From: Ignavibacteria bacterium
GTDB lineage: Bacteria > Bacteroidota > Ignavibacteria > Tepidaquicellales > OLB5
Direction: 5' to 3'
Assembly: GCA_030835085.1 (NCBI GenBank)
Contig: JAUQWQ010000039.1
Span: forward strand, 1 to 32,070
Length of the DNA stretch: 32,070 bases
Part shown: positions 25,350-32,070 of the stretch, piece by piece
Position numbering within the stretch: the stretch's first letter is position 1
How the letters are laid out: every line of letters begins with the position of its first letter
Made by a program: the position numbers and the translations under genes
The notes under the pieces: model-generated
The model's input: the letters and a program-made list of their open reading frames with translations, nothing else
Told to the model about the DNA's origin: nothing
The model's database searches: none

Positions 25350-25455
25350 GAAATCCTTAAATGTTCCGGTTCATTAATTTTAGAACATTTTATTTTCTAT
25401 TCTGATTTGGCAGCTCACTCCTTAATTTTTCTATCAATGAATAAATTAAAAAAAT

Positions 25456-28400
25456 TTGAAGCGGCTTCCGGAAAAAAAATACATTAATATTGGCTTTATT
25501 GCAGCATTGCTGATATTAATATCTGTCAACATAGTTATTTATTTGAACATCAGGTTTAATTTTGAAGATGAAGAAATAGTAACAAAGTCTCTCCGCATCA
25601 TTCAGTCATCTGAATCCCTGTACTCAAATATTATAGAAGCAGAAACAAACCGCCGCGGATACATTATAACCGGCAATGAGGAATTTATGAAGGAATATTA
25701 CCCTTCAGTAAATTCAATTGACAGCGCATTTTCAGTTCTGAGTTCTATTGTTACTGATCATGGTGAGAAAATGACACTTGATACCCTGCAGAAATTAATT
25801 TTTAACAGAAAAGATATGCTGCAGGAGTCTGTTGAACTGCAGGAAAAAAGATTAAAAGATTTCAAAGCTCAGGTGGAATTTACAAAAAAAGGTAAAATTT
25901 ATGTTGACAGGATAAAAGCATGTATAGAAAATATTCAGTCTAAGGAAAGAACAACACTGAATTTGAGGCTTCTTGAAGCTGAAAAAAGCTCTTCTTATAC
26001 TTTGATGAACCTTGTTTTGGGGAATATTATAGCATTCGCACTTTTGATCGTTGCTGTAATTCTTCTGAACAGAAGTATCAATAAACGCAAACTGGCCGAG
26101 AGCTCCCTGGAAGAGAACCGTAACTGGCTGGCTACTACGCTTGAAAGCATAGGGGATGCTGTAATTGTTACCGGCAAAACAGGCGAAATTTTATTCATTA
26201 ATAAGACTGCTGAACTGCTTACAGGCTGGAAAATATCTGAAGCCAAAGGGTTGTTAATAGACCATGTATTTAATATTTACAATGAAGATACCGGTAAGAA
26301 AGCGCCTGACCCGATCCAAAATGTTGTTATAAGCCGTAAAGTGGTAAACCTTGATGATCATACTGTCCTGATCACTAAAAATAATACGGAAATTCCGATC
26401 GATGACAGTGCGGCTCCCATTATAAATGCCAACGGTGAGCTGATCGGGGTGGTAATGGTATTCAGGAATATTTCAGACCGCAGAAAAGCGGAAAAAGAGA
26501 TTCTTGACAGCCAGAAATTCATTAAAAGAATTGCTGACTCACTGCCAAGCGTATTGTATATTTATGATCTTAAAGGACCGAAAATTACTTTTACAAATTA
26601 TAAAATTGCAGAACTGCTTGGCTATGATGCAGATGATGTAGTAAAACACGGTGAAAAGTTCTTTGAAAAATATATCCATCCTGATGATAATAAAAAGCTG
26701 AGAGCAAACATTGCCAGGTATAATGAAGCAAAAGATAATGACATTGTGACATTTGAATACCGGATACTTAATGCAGAAGGCAAATACAGATGGTTCAGAA
26801 GCCATGAGGTTGTTTTTTCAAGAAATGATGACGGATCAGTGTACGAGATTCTTGGTTCAGCTTTTGATATTACTACCAGGAAACTGCTCGAGCAGGAGCT
26901 ACAGAAATACAGCGGACACCTGGAGGAGCTTGTAGATATGAGAACAAGCGAACTTCAGGCAGCTAATGTAAAGCTTAAACAGGAAATCCATGAACGGGCA
27001 AGGGCTGAAGGCTTTATCATAGATGCTGAAGAAAAATTCCGGAGCCTGGTAGAAAATGCACTGGTAGGAATTTATATTCTGCAGGAAGATATTTATGTAT
27101 ATGTAAATCCTAAATACGAAGAAATTTTCGGTTACGCAAGAGGTGAAATGACAGGAATGAATTCCCGGGAAGTAGTACTTGATGATCACAGGGGATTGGT
27201 AGTAGAAAATATCAGGAAGAGGCTTGATAATGAAGTTAATACTATTCAATATTCCTTTAAAGCGGTTAAAAAAGATAATACGGTTATTGATGTGGAAGTT
27301 AAGGGTTCAAAAATGCTGTATAACGGAAAACTTGCTATCATTGGTACGCTGCAGGATATCACAGAAAGGCTGAAAGCTGAAGAGGAGTTGAGGAATTCAC
27401 GCCAAAAACTGCTTTTGCATGTGGAAAGAACTCCGCTGGGTGTTATAGAATGGGGTATGAATTTCGATATTGTAGAATGGAACAATTCAGCAGAAAATAT
27501 TTTCGGCTGGAAAAAGTCCGAAGTACTGGGGAAAAGAGCCGGGATAATTATTCCGGATGAATCCAAACAGCATGTATCGGATATTTGGAAAAGTCTTACC
27601 GGAAAATCCGGGGGTGATAGAAGTACAAATGAAAATATTACCAAAGATGGCAGAAAGATATTATGTGAGTGGTACAATACACCACTTATCAATGAAAATA
27701 ATGAGGTCATAGGTGTTGCATCCCTTGTTGAAGATATTACCGAGCGTGTAAAGGCTGAAGAACTTCTTCGCGCACAGCGCGAATACCTGAGAACCGTAAT
27801 TGATACTGACCCTAATTTTGTTTTCGCAAAGGATTGGGACGGAAGATTTACTCTGGTTAATAAGGCTGTAGCTGAAAATTACGGAACTACAGTTGAGAGC
27901 CTTATAGGAAAAACCGATGCAGATTTTAATACAAATATCCATGAAGTTGAGCATTTTTGGAATAATGACAGGGAAGTCATTTCAACCGGCCATCCCAAAT
28001 TCATCCCGGAAGAGCGGGTAACTGATTCAAAAACCGGAGATACTAAATGGTATCAGACAATTAAGGTACCTTTAAAGGGCTCTGACGGTTCATTACAGGT
28101 ACTGGGAGTTGCGGCAGATATTACGGCAAGAAAGCTTGCAGAGGAAATTACATGGAAATCTTTAAAAGAAAAAGAACTTTTACTTAAAGAAATTCACCAC
28201 AGGGTAAAAAATAACCTGCAGATAATAGTAAGCCTGCTTAAGCTGCAGTCAAAATATGTATTTGATCCCCGTGACCTGGAAATATTCAATAAAAGCCGTT
28301 CCAGGGTTGAAACTATGTCATTAATTCATGAGAAATTATACAAATCTGCCGATATATCACAGATAGATATAGGTAATTATCTTAATGACCTGGTAAAACA

Positions 28401-28788
28401 TTTATTAAAAGCTTATAATATCAGCACTGCAAGAATTGAATTTTCAATTAACGCTGAAAATATACTTATGTCTATTGATACAGCAATACCATGCGGCCTG
28501 ATAGTTAATGAACTGATCAATAATATTCTTAAGCATGCATTCCCGGATGGTTACAATGGAAAAATTGAGTTAAATTTGCGCAGGTCTGATGAAAATGTCA
28601 TTCTTGAAGTTAATGATAACGGAATCGGGATACCCGATTCTTTTAATATGGATAAAAATGATACTCTTGGCATGCAGCTGATTGATACGCTGGTAAGACA
28701 GCTTGATGGTGTAATTGAAGTAAACCGGATAAACGGTACCAGGTTTTCAATTGAATTCAGGGAATTAAAATATAAAGAAAGGATATGA
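25456..28788 (+). CDS. CHASE3 / multi-PAS sensor histidine kinase (HisKA_2 type)
   Basis: 1110 aa from TTG 25456. TM1 (about 10-32), an extracytoplasmic CHASE3 domain (about 38-175; IIEAETNRRGYIITGNEEFM), TM2 (about 182-205), then five PAS/PAC units (about 220-340, 350-480, 525-640, 645-765, 770-890) with a coiled coil near 480-515. The transmitter has the HisKA_2 motif EIHHRVKNNLQII with phosphoacceptor His914/915, followed by an HATPase with N-box VNELINNILKHAF and G1 box DNGIGIPD. It senses an unknown external ligand plus redox/light/small-molecule inputs via PAS. No response regulator gene is adjacent, so it is an orphan kinase here. The N-terminus is uncertain: an ATG at 25439 lies one frame away, separated by eight A (25472-25479). 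Confidence 0.9.
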   Translation: MKRLPEKKYINIGFIAALLILISVNIVIYLNIRFNFEDEEIVTKSLRIIQSSESLYSNIIEAETNRRGYIITGNEEFMKEYYPSVNSIDSAFSVLSSIVTDHGEKMTLDTLQKLIFNRKDMLQESVELQEKRLKDFKAQVEFTKKGKIYVDRIKACIENIQSKERTTLNLRLLEAEKSSSYTLMNLVLGNIIAFALLIVAVILLNRSINKRKLAESSLEENRNWLATTLESIGDAVIVTGKTGEILFINKTAELLTGWKISEAKGLLIDHVFNIYNEDTGKKAPDPIQNVVISRKVVNLDDHTVLITKNNTEIPIDDSAAPIINANGELIGVVMVFRNISDRRKAEKEILDSQKFIKRIADSLPSVLYIYDLKGPKITFTNYKIAELLGYDADDVVKHGEKFFEKYIHPDDNKKLRANIARYNEAKDNDIVTFEYRILNAEGKYRWFRSHEVVFSRNDDGSVYEILGSAFDITTRKLLEQELQKYSGHLEELVDMRTSELQAANVKLKQEIHERARAEGFIIDAEEKFRSLVENALVGIYILQEDIYVYVNPKYEEIFGYARGEMTGMNSREVVLDDHRGLVVENIRKRLDNEVNTIQYSFKAVKKDNTVIDVEVKGSKMLYNGKLAIIGTLQDITERLKAEEELRNSRQKLLLHVERTPLGVIEWGMNFDIVEWNNSAENIFGWKKSEVLGKRAGIIIPDESKQHVSDIWKSLTGKSGGDRSTNENITKDGRKILCEWYNTPLINENNEVIGVASLVEDITERVKAEELLRAQREYLRTVIDTDPNFVFAKDWDGRFTLVNKAVAENYGTTVESLIGKTDADFNTNIHEVEHFWNNDREVISTGHPKFIPEERVTDSKTGDTKWYQTIKVPLKGSDGSLQVLGVAADITARKLAEEITWKSLKEKELLLKEIHHRVKNNLQIIVSLLKLQSKYVFDPRDLEIFNKSRSRVETMSLIHEKLYKSADISQIDIGNYLNDLVKHLLKAYNISTARIEFSINAENILMSIDTAIPCGLIVNELINNILKHAFPDGYNGKIELNLRRSDENVILEVNDNGIGIPDSFNMDKNDTLGMQLIDTLVRQLDGVIEVNRINGTRFSIEFRELKYKERI

Positions 28789-28794
28789 TGTTTA

Positions 28795-29520
28795 ATGAGG
28801 AATAATTTCCTTGCAGGATTTAGTTTTTTGATTTTGTTTACAGCATTTGTTTTTTCACAAAGTTCATACCTGCAGTTATCACTGCATGATGACGGCAATT
28901 TTACCGTAACTTTGGATAATTCCTCGCTTAGTGCGGGTAATTACGCTGAGTTTGATAATTTACCTGCAGGCGAACATTCACTTAAGGTTATCAGGGTAAA
29001 CAGCGATCCTAACCTTCAGGGTGATGTAATATTTGACGGAAAAATTAAGATACCTTCCGGCAGTGACCTTTATGCGGTCATTGATGAATATAATACCTTT
29101 CTTATCTATAAAAAGAAAAAATATGGATTCAACAGGCTTATTCCTTTAGGTGAAAATGTACTGAGATGCGGTGACAGCGGAAGAGATTATAAGGATAAAG
29201 ACCAGTATACAACCACAGATGAATGCCGGTACAAGGTAATGAAAAAAGACGATTTCAAAGATCTTAAAAGTACTATTAATAACAGGAATTTTGAATCTTA
29301 TAATTCATCTATCGTAAAAACCGCAATAGACGGTAACTTCTTTACAGCTGAACAAATTGTTGAATTATTGAGATATTTTACCTTTGAAGATTCTAAACTT
29401 GATATTGCGAAATATTCATATAAAAAAGTGTGCGATACCGGGAATTTTTTCAAGGTTTATGATGCGTTTGATTTTGAATCAAGCGTTACTGAATTAAAGA
29501 ATTACATTTCTGGAAAATAA
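28795..29520 (+). CDS. Exported DUF4476-domain protein
   Basis: 241 aa. Signal peptide with core FLAGFSFLILFTAFVFSQ. The N-terminal half (about 22-110) is a PEGA-like beta domain (YAEFDNLPAGEHSLKVIRV). The C-terminal ~95 residues match the DUF4476 pattern: FKDLKSTINNRNFES, FFTAEQIVELLRYFTFED, SKLDIAKYSYKKVCDTGNF and VYDAFDFESSVTELKNYI. Function of the family is unknown; members are usually secreted in Bacteroidota. The ATG lies 6 nt after the kinase stop, so the two are probably cotranscribed and may share a signalling role. Confidence 0.85.
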   Translation: MRNNFLAGFSFLILFTAFVFSQSSYLQLSLHDDGNFTVTLDNSSLSAGNYAEFDNLPAGEHSLKVIRVNSDPNLQGDVIFDGKIKIPSGSDLYAVIDEYNTFLIYKKKKYGFNRLIPLGENVLRCGDSGRDYKDKDQYTTTDECRYKVMKKDDFKDLKSTINNRNFESYNSSIVKTAIDGNFFTAEQIVELLRYFTFEDSKLDIAKYSYKKVCDTGNFFKVYDAFDFESSVTELKNYISGK

Positions 29521-29536
29521 TTGTTAAATTGCATCT

Positions 29537-29665
29537 ATGAATAATGATAATGAAGTAATTTATCCTTCAACAGGCGCAAGCGCCGGTTTCGCTGTTGGAT
29601 TTTTGATTTTCTACATTGTAGTTGTATTTTCAGTGTTAGGAATATTCTTCAGGATACCGTTTTAA
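29537..29665 (+). CDS. 42-aa single-TM small membrane protein
   Basis: ATG 29537 to TAA 29663-29665. It starts MNNDNEVIYPSTGASAGF and continues with one long hydrophobic helix (about 16-38) ending RIPF. The hydrophilic N-terminus and single TM fit a small membrane peptide or regulator subunit. It follows the DUF4476 gene by 16 nt and precedes the terminator at 29691, so it would be the last gene of the kinase operon. Too short for a family call. Confidence 0.6.
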   Translation: MNNDNEVIYPSTGASAGFAVGFLIFYIVVVFSVLGIFFRIPF

Positions 29666-29690
29666 ACGGTGCCGGCCGGAATTTTAACGT

Positions 29691-29727
29691 AAGGTTTAGT
29701 TATTGAATAACTAAACCTTTATTTTTA
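29691..29727 (+). terminator. Intrinsic terminator after the histidine-kinase operon
   Basis: Perfect 14-nt arms aaggtttagttatt (29691-29704) and aataactaaacctt (29706-29719) followed by tattttta. The physical loop will be larger than the single central G. It would work for the kinase operon; the symmetric arms could also form on the other strand. Confidence 0.8.
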
Positions 29728-29774
29728 TATTTTGTACAAACTATTAAATATTTATAACGAACGGAATTTAATTA

Positions 29775-30110
29775 ATGAACTGGATCAAAGCAGATTCCAT
29801 TGATAAGATCAATGAGATCAAAGCACTTTCGGGCAGCGAAAAAGTTTTAATATTCAAATTTTCTACCAAATGTTCAATCAGCTATGTTGTTCGCTCACTA
29901 TTGGAACGCGAGTGGAACGAAGGCGAAATGCAGATGAAAACTTATTTTGTGGATGTTATTTCCAACAGGGAGCTCTCTGATAAAATTGAAAATGAATTCG
30001 GTGTGACCCATGAAACTCCGCAGGCAATAATACTGAAAGATTCAAAACCAGTATTCACAGCTTCACACGGCAAGGTGATTTTTTCTGAATTAAGGAAATA
30101 TGCAAACTGA
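29775..30110 (+). CDS. ytxJ: YtxJ-like bacillithiol-system thioredoxin-fold protein
   Basis: 111 aa, the usual family length. The active-site segment FKFSTKCSIS (Cys33) matches the FKHSTRCPIS pattern of the YtxJ (BrxC-type monothiol bacilliredoxin) family; the cis-Pro region HETPQAIIL and the C-terminal FTASHGKV strand complete a thioredoxin fold. The family reduces bacillithiolated proteins or related thiols in the cytoplasm. Its presence implies that the organism makes bacillithiol, but no bshA/B/C gene is in the window. It lies 40 nt before the half-length ALDH gene on the same strand. Confidence 0.85.
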   Translation: MNWIKADSIDKINEIKALSGSEKVLIFKFSTKCSISYVVRSLLEREWNEGEMQMKTYFVDVISNRELSDKIENEFGVTHETPQAIILKDSKPVFTASHGKVIFSELRKYAN

Positions 30111-30150
30111 ACATAATAGTGCATTCTTGAAATTATAATCTAAGAAAAAT

Positions 30151-31032
30151 ATGTCTACAAGAATAGCAGTTCCCAAAATGTACAAGCTTTATATTGGCGG
30201 TAAGTTCACCCGCACTGAATCAGAGCGATATACTTCCATCAAATATGCTAAGACCGGCAAAAAAATATGCAACATCAGCCGCGCTTCGCGCAAAGATGTA
30301 AAAAATGCTGTTGTAGCCGCGCGCAGCGGGTATAACGCTTGGTCAGCCAAAACCGGGTATGAAAGGGGACAGATACTCTACCGTTTGGCCGAAATGCTTG
30401 AAGGCAGAAAAGAACAAATTGCACACGAGATAACACTTACTACAACCAACAGCAAAGCACAGGCATCAAAGGAAGTAATGAAGGCTATTGACAGGATTAT
30501 CTGGTACGCGGGACTTGCCGATAAATACGGTCAGCTTATAGGCACAGTAAACGATGTACAGAACGGTTACTTCAATTTTTCTATTGCTGAACCAACAGGT
30601 GTTGTTGGAATATTGCTGCCAGAAGAGCAGCCATTTCTGGCACTGGTAAGCAGATTGTGTGTTGTAATTACCAGCGGCAACTCATGTATAATTATTGCTT
30701 CTGAAAGATCACCGCTCCCCGCATTGACATTTTCAGAAATTGCAGCAACGAGCGATATTCCCGGGGGAGTCATAAATATTCTAACCGGCAGCAAAAAGGA
30801 ACTGATTCCACACTTAGCTTCGCATATGGATGTGAATGCATTTGATTATGCTGAAAGTAATACCGCTTTCAAAAAGGAAGTAATGACAGCTTGCGCAAAT
30901 AATGTAAAACGGTTTGTATACTCCGCCTTCAAAGATAAAAGCGAATATTACAATGACGACAAGAATGAGAACATACTGCAGGTACAGAATTTTACAGAAC
31001 TGAAGACAGTTTGGCATACCATGGGGCTTTAA
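30151..31032 (+). CDS. Half-length aldehyde dehydrogenase-like protein lacking the catalytic domain
   Basis: 293 aa against ~480-500 for a full ALDH. Residues ~10-255 align with the NAD-binding half (LYIGGKFTRTESERYTSIKY, VVAARSGYNAWSAKTGYERG, ILYRLAEMLEGRKEQI, GVVGILLPEEQPF, GGVINILTGS). The substrate/catalytic half is missing: no LELGG Glu and no GxxCxxxxR Cys. The catalytic Asn site PWNFP is PEEQP and the NAD-binding Lys of VIKSAE is replaced (IIIASER). It ends with a coherent tail (NFTELKTVWHTMGL) followed by a normal stop. No ALDH-like remainder follows, because the DinB gene starts 48 nt on. Probably a structural partner or pseudoenzyme, not a simple frameshift. Confidence 0.85.
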   Translation: MSTRIAVPKMYKLYIGGKFTRTESERYTSIKYAKTGKKICNISRASRKDVKNAVVAARSGYNAWSAKTGYERGQILYRLAEMLEGRKEQIAHEITLTTTNSKAQASKEVMKAIDRIIWYAGLADKYGQLIGTVNDVQNGYFNFSIAEPTGVVGILLPEEQPFLALVSRLCVVITSGNSCIIIASERSPLPALTFSEIAATSDIPGGVINILTGSKKELIPHLASHMDVNAFDYAESNTAFKKEVMTACANNVKRFVYSAFKDKSEYYNDDKNENILQVQNFTELKTVWHTMGL

Positions 31033-31079
31033 TAAAATGTCCATCTTCCTCATAAGCGGACTAAGTCAGGAAATTAAAA

Positions 31080-31619
31080 ATGACAAATATGCATGAAGGC
31101 TATTTCATTACGGATGTGGAAGGATATACTCCGCAAATTGGACGGCTGGTATCAATGATGAATTATGCCCGAAGCGTGACAATTGATTCCGTAAAGAACT
31201 TAACACCCCCTCAACTGGATTTCCTGCTTGATAAAAAAGCAAATTCAATTGGCGCTCTGCTGATGCATATTGCATCAACTGATTTCTTCTTTCGTATACT
31301 AAGTTTTGAAAAGCGGGAATTGACCACAGAGGAAGATAAAGAATGGGAGGCGGCTTCTTATTTGGAAGAGCCTGCCAGAAAACTCATCAAGGGCAACAAA
31401 GTGGAATATTATCTTGAAGTGTTAAAAAACGAACGCAATAAAGTGCTTGAAAGTCTTAAGTCAGTAAATGACGATTGGCTCAATGAACAAATGCCTCTTT
31501 GGGATAATAAACCTGCAAATAATTATTTCATGTGGTTTCATGTCATTGAAGATGAGATTAATCACAGGGGACAAATTAATCTCATCAGAAAGAGAATTCC
31601 AAAGGATTTACAGCCGTAA
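31080..31619 (+). CDS. DinB/DUF664-like four-helix protein
   Basis: 179 aa. The helix-2 metal His is His63 in LLMHIASTDFFF and the helix-4 motif is MWFHVIEDEINHRGQ with His144 and His152; the position held by a metal His in the other DinB protein of this window (HxxxHRGQ) is Asp148 here. ATG 31080 is preceded by aggaaat, one of the few Shine-Dalgarno-like sequences in the window. DinB proteins include thiol-dependent transferases, and its closeness to ytxJ would fit a bacillithiol link, but this is inference. Confidence 0.85.
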   Translation: MTNMHEGYFITDVEGYTPQIGRLVSMMNYARSVTIDSVKNLTPPQLDFLLDKKANSIGALLMHIASTDFFFRILSFEKRELTTEEDKEWEAASYLEEPARKLIKGNKVEYYLEVLKNERNKVLESLKSVNDDWLNEQMPLWDNKPANNYFMWFHVIEDEINHRGQINLIRKRIPKDLQP

Positions 31620-31641
31620 AATAGTATTTGGTGAACTAAAA

Positions 31642-31667
31642 CTTGTTAGTATTTGTTCTTGTTAGTA
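31642..31667 (+). promoter_or_regulatory. Direct repeat upstream of the TspO-family gene
   Basis: cttgttagta occurs at 31642-31651 and again at 31658-31667, 16 nt apart, ending 15 nt before the TspO-family ATG. It could be an operator or part of the promoter; the spacing is not diagnostic. Confidence 0.3.
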
Positions 31668-31681
31668 CTTAAGACTATAAT

Positions 31682-32070
31682 ATGGGAAAACTATTAAAGC
31701 TTGTTGTTTCAATAGTTGTATGCCAGTTAGCCGGTGTAATTGGTTCAATTTTTACGGTAAGTAATATTGCATCATGGTATTTAGATTTGAATAAACCTTT
31801 GCTTAACCCTCCCGGATGGGTATTCGGACCTGTATGGATCACTTTATATTTTTTGATGGGTATTGCGTTATTTTTGATATGGAATAAAGGACTTGACTCA
31901 CGCTTCAACAGAAATGCTTTTATCCTGTTTATCATACAGCTTGTATTTAACGCATCATGGAGTATTGTTTTTTTCGGAATGCATCAGCTGATGATATCTG
32001 TATTTGTTATCATAATTTTGTGGCTTCTGATATTCGCTAATATTGCCCAGTTTGGAAAGATATCAAAGCC
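31682..32070 (+). CDS. TspO/MBR family protein (3'-truncated by window edge)
   Basis: 129 codons are present of the usual ~155-160. Integral membrane protein binding tetrapyrroles or isoprenoids. Four of five TM helices are visible. Signature residues WYLDLNKPLLNPPGWVFGPVW followed by TLYFLMGIALFLIW match TspO (LxKPxxxPPxWxFGPVW), and the third/fourth helices carry LVFNASWSIVFFG. Start ATG 31682. The reading frame runs off the right edge. Confidence 0.92.
   Translation, partial: MGKLLKLVVSIVVCQLAGVIGSIFTVSNIASWYLDLNKPLLNPPGWVFGPVWITLYFLMGIALFLIWNKGLDSRFNRNAFILFIIQLVFNASWSIVFFGMHQLMISVFVIIILWLLIFANIAQFGKISK

Noticed and set aside
25302-25487. 61-codon frame upstream of the histidine kinase
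   Set aside because: Starts inside the terminator hairpin of the previous operon. Only its last 16 codons may matter, as an alternative kinase N-terminus.
31080-31619. Loss of metal binding in the second DinB protein (His to Asp148)
   Set aside because: Asp can coordinate metal and DinB/DUF664 subfamilies vary at this site, so no claim of inactivation is justified.

Overview
The window looks like a chromosomal segment of an FCB-group bacterium, probably Ignavibacteria-like or a deep Bacteroidota relative. This is inferred from protein style (LVIVD lipoprotein, DUF4476, multi-PAS HisKA_2 kinase, bacillithiol-type YtxJ), scarcity of Shine-Dalgarno sequences, TAnnTTTG-type promoter matches, and dispersed intergenic repeats. 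No marker gene settles the taxonomy. No integrase, transposase, CRISPR array or phage structural gene is present.

Layout: (1) 1-525, 5' portion of an exported beta-carbonic anhydrase (-). (2) 526-3392, a strongly AT-rich island with a NACHT/STAND NTPase (+) and a convergent two-TM protein resembling the putative AbiC abortive-infection family (-). The two genes share the palindromic stop TTAA; this is the best candidate defence system here. (3) 3393-7006 (-), an LVIVD-repeat lipoprotein followed by a GlgB branching enzyme with an unusual Glu-rich repeated N-terminal extension. (4) 7102-11149 (-), a tight run of seven small genes: methyltransferase, membrane protein, DinB, GNAT, second methyltransferase, DUF1905/YdeI-like, pentapeptide repeat. 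(5) 11279-12376 (-), a PA0069-type radical SAM protein. (6) 12377-15588, a repeat-bearing stretch with tRNA-Lys(CTT), an orphan oligopeptide-binding lipoprotein with a non-canonical start, and a MarC-family protein. (7) 15589-20254 (-), Ppx/GppA, PrmA, FolD and an S9 peptidase. (8) 20387-25242 (+), a likely operon: deoC, an exported hypothetical, a 67-aa protein, a full-length aldehyde dehydrogenase, a TPR protein, then a terminator. (9) 25456-29727 (+), a large CHASE3/PAS histidine kinase, a DUF4476 protein, a 42-aa membrane peptide and a terminator. (10) 29775-32070 (+), YtxJ, a half-length aldehyde dehydrogenase without catalytic residues, a DinB-like protein and the start of a TspO/MBR protein.

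How the genes fit together: DeoC plus aldehyde dehydrogenase would split deoxyribose-5-phosphate and oxidise the acetaldehyde formed. YtxJ implies bacillithiol redox chemistry. PrmA and Ppx/GppA are translationally coupled by an ATGA overlap. Most other genes are housekeeping or single-domain accessory genes. All functional calls rest on motifs and remembered family features; no database search was possible.
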